Assembly (NCBI GenBank): GCA_946061355.1
Contig: CAMGRE010000093.1
Location: forward strand, 1-9,610
Direction of reading: 5' to 3'
DNA from: an uncultured bacterium
GTDB lineage: Bacteria > Bacillota > Clostridia > Lachnospirales > Lachnospiraceae
Length of the DNA: 9,610 nucleotides
The translations under genes and the position numbers were made by a program. The notes beneath the pieces are model-generated. The model had not been told where the DNA came from. It ran no database searches and was given only the letters and a program-made list of their open reading frames with translations. Shown here one piece after another: positions 1-7,298 of this stretch (position 1 is its first letter; each line of letters opens with the position of its first letter).

Positions 1-1
1 T

Positions 2-1054
2 AATATCGGAGAAAATCTTGACCAGATCATGAATCTGGATCCAAGGGGATACGGAGTGTGCCGTATCCTGTATGCGGGCAGCAGATCATATACGGGAGAA
101 GCGACGACCATGCACTGCGCCAGAGAACTTGGCAGGCTGCTTAAGCCGGGCGATGTGGTTTTCCTGATCACGGGATTTATCTTAAGGCCGCACAAGCAGC
201 CTGAGACCGACGGCAGCGTCAGTACAGTGCTACTTGCCAGGGGATTGATTCAGGCATACGGCGTAACGCCGGTGATCATCTGTCCCGAGGAGAATAAGCC
301 GGCGTTTGCCAATATGGTTCGTGAAGCAGGACTCCACCTGTATGACGGTATCAGTGAAGCTGCCGAGCTGCCCCTGTCCGTCGGGATCGTGGCATTTACC
401 AAGGACAAAGACAGAGCGGCCGGGCAGGCGGAGCAGCTCCTCGCGGAAGGTAATCCCAAAGCGGTGATATCCAATGAAGCTCCGGGAGCCAACTGCTGCG
501 GTGAATACCATAATGCGGTCGGCGTGAACTGCACGGAACTGGAAGCAAAGATGGATGTTCTCTTCCGTATGGCAAAGGAGAGGGGCATCTGGAATATGGC
601 GATCGGGGATCTCGGAAATGAGATCGGCATGGGAGCCATAAAGGAGCATATCCTGAAATATATCCCTTATGCGGGAGCAGGGGAGTGCAGCTGTGGGTGT
701 GGCGGCGGGATCCTGGCGGATTCGGCAGCAGATCACATCATCACGGCTACGGTGTCCGATTGGGGATGTTACGGACTGCTGGCAGCGACAGCTTACCTCA
801 AAGGGGATATTTCCATTATGCATACGGAGGAGATGGAAGAGAGTGTGTTAAAAGCAGCTTCCCAGAATGGACTTGTCGATATGACGGGATCTCTTCTGCC
901 GGGAATCGATGGCTTTGACTGCAGGATGAACCGTACTATTGTCAGCCTTATGAGGCAGTGTGTGGAGTACAGTCTCGGTTATCACAATGAAAAATGGTTT
1001 GAGGTAACGTTACAAAAAGAATTTTTTCAGCGGAATCTGAAAAAAGCCTTGTAA
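2..1054 (+). CDS. Glutamate cyclase-like protein, DUF4392 family, 5' partial
   Basis: The protein resembles the DUF4392 domain, which forms the C-terminal part of mammalian D-glutamate cyclase (DGLUCY, D-glutamate to 5-oxo-D-proline). The clearest marker is GDLGNEIGMG at residues 193-202 counted from the ATG at 29, followed by a conserved-looking VSDWGCYG block at 242-249. An N-terminal half with a TDG motif (60-62) and alternating strands and helices looks like an alpha/beta nucleotide- or acid-binding fold. It is soluble, with no signal peptide or membrane segment. The frame is open from the ATG at 29 back to base 2, and that ATG has no Shine-Dalgarno at usual spacing (GGAG lies 17 bases away). 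The upstream codons (NIGENLDQI) look coding, so the true start is probably outside the window. It is Cys-rich (C156, C157, C168, C220, C222, C224). The family assignment is fairly firm; the reaction in this organism is inferred, since stand-alone bacterial DUF4392 proteins are little studied. Confidence 0.82.
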   Translation, partial: NIGENLDQIMNLDPRGYGVCRILYAGSRSYTGEATTMHCARELGRLLKPGDVVFLITGFILRPHKQPETDGSVSTVLLARGLIQAYGVTPVIICPEENKPAFANMVREAGLHLYDGISEAAELPLSVGIVAFTKDKDRAAGQAEQLLAEGNPKAVISNEAPGANCCGEYHNAVGVNCTELEAKMDVLFRMAKERGIWNMAIGDLGNEIGMGAIKEHILKYIPYAGAGECSCGCGGGILADSAADHIITATVSDWGCYGLLAATAYLKGDISIMHTEEMEESVLKAASQNGLVDMTGSLLPGIDGFDCRMNRTIVSLMRQCVEYSLGYHNEKWFEVTLQKEFFQRNLKKAL

Positions 1055-1129
1055 AAGAAAGAAATTTCCTGTACCATTCTGTATGGAGTTTAAACTTGAA
1101 ACAATATTAAGAAGACAGCGGCAGGCAGA

Positions 1130-2470
1130 ATGGAACGGACGGATTTTTACAGAAAAGTAATGGCGCTGGTGATACCGATGGCGCTGCAGAATTTGATCAA
1201 TGTGGGCGTGACGGCGACGGATGTCATTATGTTGGGAAGGGTAGGAGAAAAAGTCCTTTCCGGATGCTCGTTAGGGGGACAGGTGTTTTTTATATTCAGC
1301 CTGTTCCTTTTTGGGGTATCCTCCGGGGTGTCGGTACTTGCCGCACAGTACTGGGGCAAGAAGGACACACACGCCATTGAGAAGCTGTGGGGGATCGTCA
1401 CAGTCATTGCAGTGACAGTGGGGCTTATCTTCTTTCTGTGTGTTCAAATATTTCCGGACCGGATCATGCGGATTTTTACGAATGAACCCGAAGTAGTGGC
1501 ACAGGGCGTGAAGTATCTTAGGATTGTTTCGTTTACTTATCCTATGGTTGCCGTCAGCATGACCTATCTGAATCTGATCCGCAGCATAGAAAAGGTAGTT
1601 ATTTCCACGGTGGTTTACGGATGCTCCCTGGTACTGAATTTTGTGATCAACGCGATTTTGATTTTCGGACTCTTCGGAGCGCCAAAGCTCGGAATTGTGG
1701 GAGCGGCAATCGGTACATTGTCGGCGAGATCGCTGGAACTGCTGTTGATGCTCTGGTATGCTGTCCGGAAAAACGACGTTATACGCATCCGGATTTCCTG
1801 TCTGATTCACCCGGACAAGCTTCTTTTCCATGATTTTATGAAATATGCCGGCCCGGTGATCGCAAATGAGATTCTGTGGGGTGTCGGCTATTCGGCCAAT
1901 GCAGCCATCATAGGCCATCTGGGCAGCAGTGCCGTTGCGGCAAACTCAGTGGCGCAGGTGACAAGGCAGCTATCCATGGTGGTGGTCTTCGGGATCGGAA
2001 ACGCAACGGCGATCATGATCGGCAAGGCGATCGGAGAGAACCGCAGAAATATTGCGGAAATCTATGCAGCCAGACTGATCCGACTGGCGTTTGCGGGAGG
2101 CTGTATCGGAGGAACGATGATCATGCTCATCAGACCTCTTATTATCAAAGGGCTCGGATTCTCCGGATTGACGGCGGAATATATGCAATGGTTCCTGTTC
2201 CTGATGTCTTTCTATGTAGTCGGACAGGCTGTGAATACCGTATTTGTCGTGGGGATATTCAGAAGCGGCGGGGACACCCGGTTCGGGATGATTCTGGATA
2301 TGTGTTCCATGTGGTTTTGTTCCATTCTGTTTGGAGCAGTCGCAGCGTTTGTGCTTGGTTTCAGCGTACAGACAGTGTACTTTATCCTGCTTAGTGATGA
2401 GCTGGTAAAACTGCCGTTTACCTTTTGGAGATATCGCCAGAAGAAATGGCTGAAAAATGTAACGAGATAA
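1130..2470 (+). CDS. MATE family efflux transporter
   Basis: This is a 446-residue integral membrane protein, the usual length for the multidrug and toxic compound extrusion family, with about 12 hydrophobic segments in two homologous halves. Family marks in the first half are P16, the Q20-N21 pair, a D31-x4-G36 pattern, and SGVSVLAAQYWGKKD (64-78) at the end of the second helix. In the second half P242 and E247 open helix 7, AAIIGHLGSSAVAANS (258-273) follows, and FRSGGDT (377-383) is the typical loop ending in an acidic residue that may help cation coupling. Such proteins export drugs or metabolites in exchange for Na+ or H+; the substrate cannot be told from sequence. The ATG at 1130 is the only ATG after the in-frame stop at 1097. 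Its ribosome binding site is weak (a GGCAGG a few bases upstream), which suggests modest expression. It begins 75 bases after the cyclase-like gene with no visible terminator between them. Confidence 0.93.
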   Translation: MERTDFYRKVMALVIPMALQNLINVGVTATDVIMLGRVGEKVLSGCSLGGQVFFIFSLFLFGVSSGVSVLAAQYWGKKDTHAIEKLWGIVTVIAVTVGLIFFLCVQIFPDRIMRIFTNEPEVVAQGVKYLRIVSFTYPMVAVSMTYLNLIRSIEKVVISTVVYGCSLVLNFVINAILIFGLFGAPKLGIVGAAIGTLSARSLELLLMLWYAVRKNDVIRIRISCLIHPDKLLFHDFMKYAGPVIANEILWGVGYSANAAIIGHLGSSAVAANSVAQVTRQLSMVVVFGIGNATAIMIGKAIGENRRNIAEIYAARLIRLAFAGGCIGGTMIMLIRPLIIKGLGFSGLTAEYMQWFLFLMSFYVVGQAVNTVFVVGIFRSGGDTRFGMILDMCSMWFCSILFGAVAAFVLGFSVQTVYFILLSDELVKLPFTFWRYRQKKWLKNVTR

Positions 2471-2509
2471 CGGAAAGAAAATAGTTAAATAAAAATTTAA
2501 TATACATGC

Positions 2510-2515
2510 AGGAGG
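2510..2515 (+). promoter_or_regulatory. Strong ribosome binding site of the NCS2 permease
   Basis: A full AGGAGG, extended by GAGA, ends 7 bases before the ATG at 2523. It is the best Shine-Dalgarno in the window and fixes the permease start. It follows an AT-rich stretch, but I could not find a convincing -35/-10 pair there. Confidence 0.85.
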
Positions 2516-2522
2516 AGAGAAA

Positions 2523-3791
2523 ATGAGTGAAAGAACCTGGAAACAAAAGCTGATCCTGGGGATTCAGCACACCCTGGCAATGTTTGGCGCAACAGTACTG
2601 GTGCCGGCACTGACAGGACTCAACACATCCATCACACTGTTCTGCGCAGGAGTGGGAACCTTATTGTTCCACTGGATCACCAAGAGGAAGGTGCCGGTAT
2701 TTTTAGGTTCCAGTTTTGCATTTATGGCAGGTATCATGGCAATCATCGGGGATTCCCGCATGGGCGATCCGGATTTCATGGACAAGCTTGCTGCTGTGAA
2801 GGGAGCACTGATTATAGCAGGACTTGTGTATGTGGTGTTTGCAGGGCTGATCAAGCTCTTTGGCTACGAGAAGGTGAATAAGCTGCTGCCCCCGGTTGTT
2901 ACGGGACCTATCATCATCGTGATCGGACTTCGCCTGAGTGGATCGGCGATCAGCAATGCGTTCTATTATAACGGCGAATTCAGTTTGAAGGCAATTTTGG
3001 TAACGCTTGCTATTTTATTGACGATCATCATTGTATCGGTTTATGCAAAGGGTATTTTCAATCTGATGCCTATTTTGTTTGCCATTATCGTAGGGTATCT
3101 TGTTTGTCTGCCGATGGGCTTCTGTGATTTCACGGCAGTGAGAGAGGCTCACTTCTTCTCCTTTATGGATCAGGATATTCTGGCACAGCTGCTGTGTGTG
3201 CCGGTATTCCGCACGGATGCCATCCTTGCGATCGCACCGATTGCTCTGGTAACGATGATTGAGCATGTGGGAGATATCACAACGAACGGCGCTGTGGTCG
3301 GCCAGAACTTCATGGTGGATCCCGGTATCCACAGAACCATTCTTGGCGATGGTATTGCAACTGCTTTTGCGGGACTTTTGGGCGGACCTGCCAATACGAC
3401 TTACGGTGAGAACACCGGTGTGCTTGCAGTGACCAAGGTTTATGATCCTGCCGTGATCCGGATTGCGGCTGTGTTTGCCATCATCCTTGGTGTGTTTGGT
3501 AAGTTCGGGGGCTTTATCTCCAGTATTCCCTCCCCTGTAACAGGAGGAATCGGTATTGTCCTTTACGGTATGATCTCCGCAGTCGGCGTTCGTATTCTTA
3601 TTAATTCGAGACTTAACTTTGGAAACAGCAGAAATCTGTTGACAGCGGCTGTGATCCTGGTACTTGGTATCGGCTGCGACAGCGTTCCGGTTTACGGTTC
3701 GGTGACGATCTCCGGTCTGGCACTGGCAGCTGTAGTAGGTATCCTGATGGCATATATTCTGCCGGAAGGTGATGACAGTGTGCTGAAGTAA
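2523..3791 (+). CDS. NCS2 family uracil/xanthine permease
   Basis: This is a nucleobase:cation symporter-2 protein of 422 residues, the normal family size, expected to fold into 14 membrane segments in a 7+7 inverted repeat. It would import uracil, or possibly xanthine, by proton symport for pyrimidine or purine salvage. Visible marks are QHTLAMFGATVLVPAL (15-30), the substrate-site segment IEHVGD with E247, and TTYGEN with E296. These two glutamates match by context E241 and E290, which contact uracil and couple protons in E. coli UraA. The N-terminal block and TTYGEN favour the uracil (UraA/PyrP) branch over the xanthine branch, but I would not fix the substrate without a tree. The ATG sits 7 bases after a perfect AGGAGG. 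No pyr gene, PyrR-type attenuator or purine riboswitch is visible in the 52-base upstream gap. The stop codon lies 18 bases before the addB start. Confidence 0.93.
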   Translation: MSERTWKQKLILGIQHTLAMFGATVLVPALTGLNTSITLFCAGVGTLLFHWITKRKVPVFLGSSFAFMAGIMAIIGDSRMGDPDFMDKLAAVKGALIIAGLVYVVFAGLIKLFGYEKVNKLLPPVVTGPIIIVIGLRLSGSAISNAFYYNGEFSLKAILVTLAILLTIIIVSVYAKGIFNLMPILFAIIVGYLVCLPMGFCDFTAVREAHFFSFMDQDILAQLLCVPVFRTDAILAIAPIALVTMIEHVGDITTNGAVVGQNFMVDPGIHRTILGDGIATAFAGLLGGPANTTYGENTGVLAVTKVYDPAVIRIAAVFAIILGVFGKFGGFISSIPSPVTGGIGIVLYGMISAVGVRILINSRLNFGNSRNLLTAAVILVLGIGCDSVPVYGSVTISGLALAAVVGILMAYILPEGDDSVLK

Positions 3792-3796
3792 TTTTT

Positions 3797-3802
3797 GAGG
3801 AA
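3797..3802 (+). promoter_or_regulatory. Ribosome binding site that decides the addB start (TTG at 3810)
   Basis: GAGGAA is followed by a 7-base spacer and then TTG at 3810-3812. An earlier in-frame TTG at 3795 overlaps this site and has no Shine-Dalgarno of its own, being only 3 bases past the permease stop. The site therefore supports initiation at 3810. Confidence 0.75.
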
Positions 3803-3809
3803 TAAAGAT

Positions 3810-6800
3810 TTGGCATTGCAGTTTTATATCGGCGGTTCGGGCGCCGGAAAGAGCACAAAACTTTATAGAGATATCATAGAACAGTCCGTGGCAGAACCAC
3901 GGACTCGTTTTCTTGTGATCGTTCCCGATCAGTTTACCATGGAAACGCAGAAACAGCTTGTTATGATGCATCCGAAGCACGGCATCATGAATATTGAGGT
4001 GCTGAGTTTTGGCAGATTGACGCACCGCATCTTTGAGGAGCTTGGCGGTGATAACCTTCCGGTTCTGGACGATACGGGCAAGAGTCTGATCCTGCGGAAA
4101 CTGGCTGCGGAGCATGAGCAGGAACTGACTGTATTGTCCGGCAGAATGAACCGGATGGGGTACATTAACGAGGTGAAATCCGCCATCTCGGAATTCATGC
4201 AATACGGAATCGGGCAGCAGGAACTCGGGAAACTGGTGGATTTTTCGCAGAGCAGAGGCTCCCTTTGCTATAAGCTCAGGGATCTCAAGGTGCTGTATGA
4301 AGCATTTCTGGATGCGATCGACGGCAGATTTGTGACAACGGAAGGAAAAATGGGATTGTTGGCGGCAAAACTCGATCAATCATCGCTGGTTCGTGACAGT
4401 ATCGTGGTGTTTGATGGATTTACCGGTTTTACTCCGATACAGAACCGCGTGATTGAGAAGCTTCTTGTGATGGCACGGGAGGTACGTGTGACGATCCTGA
4501 TGGATGCGGACGAGGAGGTTGACCGGAATGACGGAGAACAGAAGCTCTTTGCACTGAGCAAAAAGACGATCCGGTCATTGACTCTGCTGGCAGAAAAGAA
4601 CAGGGTGCCCAGGAAGCCGGATATCCTGTTGTCGGTAGATCCCGTGTGGAGATTTGCGCAGAATCCCGGCATGGCACATCTGGAGCAGGAGCTTTTTCGT
4701 TACCGCAAGGGTGGTTTTCGGGGGGAACAGGATGCGATCCGTGTGTCGGAGGCGTCTGCGCCCAGAGAAGAAGTTCGTATGGTTTGTCTTCAGATCCGGA
4801 GGCTTCTGCAGGAAAAAGGATATCAATACAGAGATATCGCAGTAGTCACGGGGGATATGGCTGCCTATGCGGATCACATAGAGGATCAGTTTGGCATTTT
4901 CGGGATTCCCTGTTATCTGGACACCGCCAGAGGGATTGCGTTGAATCCGTTTGTGGAGTTTATCAGAAGCGGACTGCGTGTGATCCTGGAGGATTTCTCT
5001 TATCAGTCCGTATTCCATTTTCTGCGTTGCGGGATGGCCGGTGAGATTAACAGTTCACAGACCGACAGGCTGGAAAATTATGTGCTGGCGCACGGGATCC
5101 GCGGAAGGAAGCGGTATCAGGAAATGTTCGTGCTGCGGGGAGCCACAGAGCAGGCGCTTGAGGAACTGGAACAGGTAAACAGGATCAGAGAATGCCTTAT
5201 GGAGGCAATGGAACCGCTTTTGGATGTGGGCACACAGGTGAAGGATTATGTTGGGTGTCTGTATCGATTTATCATAAAAAACGACTGTTATCAAAAACTT
5301 GAGAAGATGGAAGCCGATTTTCAAGCGGCGGGAGACCTGGCACGCGCAAGGGAATATGCCCAGATTTACCGGCTTGTGATGGAACTCCTTGAACAGCTCT
5401 TTGATCTGTTGTCAGAGGAGCATATGGCATTGCAGGAGTTTGCGGATATTCTGGATGCCGGTTTCGGAGAGATCCAGGTGGGAACGATCCCGCAGAATGT
5501 GGACCGCGTTGTGGTAGGTGATATGGAGCGGACGCGCCTTAAGGAGATCAAGGCATTGTTCTTTGTGGGCGTCAATGATGGTTATATCCCTAAAAATGGC
5601 GGAAACGGAGGAATACTCTCCGATATTGACAGGGAATTTCTGGCACAGGGACAGTGGGAGATGGCGCCAACGCCCAGACAGCAGATGTATATCCAGAGAC
5701 TGTATCTGTATATGAACATGACAAAGCCGGAGGAACTTCTGTATGTCTCCTATTCCCGTACCGGAAATGACGGGAAATCACTGCGGCCATCTTATCTGAT
5801 CCGAGTGCTTATGGGGCTGTTTCCGGGGCTTGTCGTCCATTCGGACTGTATAGGCCGGGAGGAAATAGCCGGGAAAGATCAGGTCGCTGTCTGGGAGGAC
5901 GGGTTTGCCACGTTGGCGGATCAGCTTCGCAGGTATGCCGGCGGGGAGATTAAAGATGAGGAGCATGAGCGCTTTTTCTTTACCTTGTATGCTGTATACA
6001 GCGGGCAGGAGGATTATCAGGACAGATTAAACAGACTTACGGATGCGGCATTTTACCGGTACCGGCACAGTCCGCTCGCGCAGGAGACGGCAAAGGCTCT
6101 GTACGGGGCGGTGTTGACCGGCAGTGTGAGCAGGCTTGAGCGGTTTGCCTCCTGCGCTTACAGTTACTTCCTGCAGTATGGTCTTGAACTGAAGGAGAGG
6201 GAGGAGTATTCGTTCGAGGATGTGGATATGGGAACGTTGTTCCACAGTGTTCTGGAGCGGTTCCCTGCACTTCTTGCCGAACATGGACAGAACTGGTTTG
6301 ATTTCACGAAGGAGACGGGAGAGCAGTTGCTCGATCAGGCGATCGGGGAGGTCAGTGTGCAGTACGGAGACAGCGTCCTGTTCTCAAGCGCCAGATATCA
6401 GTATGTGGTCAGCCGTATGAAACGGATCCTCGGCAGAACGATCTTTACCCTTCAGGATCAGCTGCGCAAAGGAAGCTTTGCACCGGAGTATTTCGAGGTG
6501 TCATTCCAGAGCCTCACCGATCTGGAGGCGGTGAATATCAGACTGACAGAGCATGAGAAGATGCGCCTCATGGGGCGGATCGATAGGGTGGATCTGTGCC
6601 GCGATGAGGATCACGTGTATGTGAAGGTGATCGATTATAAGTCCGGTAGCCACAGCATGGATATCGCGGCAGTGTATTATGGCCTGGAGCTTCAGCTGGT
6701 TGTCTATATGAATGCGGCGATGGAACTGGTGGCGAGGACGGAAAAAGGAAAACAGGCTGTCCCTGCGGCACTTTTGTATTATCGTGTGTCTGATCCCATG

Positions 6801-7247
6801 ATACGGGATGAGGCGGGCGGCCTGTCGGAGGAGGAGCTTCAGGAAAGAATCAGGCAGGAACTGCGTATGACGGGCATTGTTAATGGGGAGGATGCCGTGA
6901 TCCGGATGCTTGATCAGACTGCCTGCGGGAAATCGCAGATCATTCCAGTGGAGTACAAGAAGGACGGGACATTGACAGCGCGGTCCGGGGCGCTTGACGA
7001 AAAACAGATCCGCGTTGTGTCCGACTATGTGAACAGAAAGCTCGGAGAACTTGGGAAAGAAATCATATCGGGTGTTATTGAAAAGAATCCTTATCATTAC
7101 GGCCAGCAGACGGGCTGCGATTACTGCAGTTTCAAGGGCGTCTGCGGGTTTCATCCGTGGATACCGGGCTATGAGCAGCGAGACCTCGAGGCGCTTTCGA
7201 AGGATGAGGCACTTGAAAAGATGCGGCTTTGCGAATGGCGCGTCTGA
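3810..7247 (+). CDS. addB: AddAB helicase-nuclease subunit B (AddB)
   Basis: AddB pairs with AddA to resect double-strand DNA ends, recognise Chi and prepare a 3' tail for RecA; its own nuclease cuts the 5'-ended strand. Starting from TTG 3810 it has 1145 residues, close to the roughly 1,160 of Bacillus AddB, and begins MALQFYIGGSGAGKS, with the Walker A loop at 8-15. The middle holds the family block VVGDMERTR (568-576) and GVNDGYIP (587-594). The C-terminal nuclease of RecB type shows H812 in GTLFHSVLE, D925 in GRIDRVD, the D942-Y943-K944 core of VIDYKSG, and the Q962-x3-Y966 motif. Four cysteines, C782, C1103, C1106 and C1112 (one distant, then C-x2-C-x5-C), match the [4Fe-4S] cluster that pins the nuclease domain in AddB. 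Every key residue is present, so the protein should be active. The start at 3810 is chosen over 3795 for its ribosome binding site and its fit to the family N terminus. It is followed 51 bases later by addA. Confidence 0.96.
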   Translation: MALQFYIGGSGAGKSTKLYRDIIEQSVAEPRTRFLVIVPDQFTMETQKQLVMMHPKHGIMNIEVLSFGRLTHRIFEELGGDNLPVLDDTGKSLILRKLAAEHEQELTVLSGRMNRMGYINEVKSAISEFMQYGIGQQELGKLVDFSQSRGSLCYKLRDLKVLYEAFLDAIDGRFVTTEGKMGLLAAKLDQSSLVRDSIVVFDGFTGFTPIQNRVIEKLLVMAREVRVTILMDADEEVDRNDGEQKLFALSKKTIRSLTLLAEKNRVPRKPDILLSVDPVWRFAQNPGMAHLEQELFRYRKGGFRGEQDAIRVSEASAPREEVRMVCLQIRRLLQEKGYQYRDIAVVTGDMAAYADHIEDQFGIFGIPCYLDTARGIALNPFVEFIRSGLRVILEDFSYQSVFHFLRCGMAGEINSSQTDRLENYVLAHGIRGRKRYQEMFVLRGATEQALEELEQVNRIRECLMEAMEPLLDVGTQVKDYVGCLYRFIIKNDCYQKLEKMEADFQAAGDLARAREYAQIYRLVMELLEQLFDLLSEEHMALQEFADILDAGFGEIQVGTIPQNVDRVVVGDMERTRLKEIKALFFVGVNDGYIPKNGGNGGILSDIDREFLAQGQWEMAPTPRQQMYIQRLYLYMNMTKPEELLYVSYSRTGNDGKSLRPSYLIRVLMGLFPGLVVHSDCIGREEIAGKDQVAVWEDGFATLADQLRRYAGGEIKDEEHERFFFTLYAVYSGQEDYQDRLNRLTDAAFYRYRHSPLAQETAKALYGAVLTGSVSRLERFASCAYSYFLQYGLELKEREEYSFEDVDMGTLFHSVLERFPALLAEHGQNWFDFTKETGEQLLDQAIGEVSVQYGDSVLFSSARYQYVVSRMKRILGRTIFTLQDQLRKGSFAPEYFEVSFQSLTDLEAVNIRLTEHEKMRLMGRIDRVDLCRDEDHVYVKVIDYKSGSHSMDIAAVYYGLELQLVVYMNAAMELVARTEKGKQAVPAALLYYRVSDPMIRDEAGGLSEEELQERIRQELRMTGIVNGEDAVIRMLDQTACGKSQIIPVEYKKDGTLTARSGALDEKQIRVVSDYVNRKLGELGKEIISGVIEKNPYHYGQQTGCDYCSFKGVCGFHPWIPGYEQRDLEALSKDEALEKMRLCEWRV

Positions 7248-7285
7248 ACTGTTATAAAGATTTAAATTAAAAAGATTCGTGTGAG

Positions 7286-7292
7286 AAAGGAG
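7286..7292 (+). promoter_or_regulatory. Ribosome binding site of addA
   Basis: AAAGGAG lies 6 bases before the GTG at 7299. It supports this non-ATG start, which gives the N terminus expected for AddA. The preceding AT-rich 30 bases show no hairpin terminator and no clear promoter. Confidence 0.8.
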
Positions 7293-7298
7293 ACCGGA

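Noticed and set aside
1087..1096. Ten-base palindrome AGTTTAAACT between the cyclase-like and MATE genes
   Set aside because: It is short, has no loop or following T-run for a terminator, and is within chance expectation for AT-rich intergenic DNA.
1271..1918. A 215-codon minus-strand frame opposite the MATE gene
   Set aside because: The sense frame is a clear membrane transporter; the antisense product is charged and low in recognisable structure, as expected from the complement of hydrophobic codons.
3015..4379. A 454-codon open frame on the minus strand spanning the permease-addB junction
   Set aside because: It lies wholly opposite two well-supported genes, its product is rich in His, Cys, Gln and Arg with no recognisable domain, and it has the look of a frame kept open by the codon bias of the sense strand.
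7248..7298. AT-rich addB-addA gap as a possible promoter
   Set aside because: ATTTAAAT is present but no -35/-10 pair at proper spacing could be identified; only the ribosome binding site is supported.
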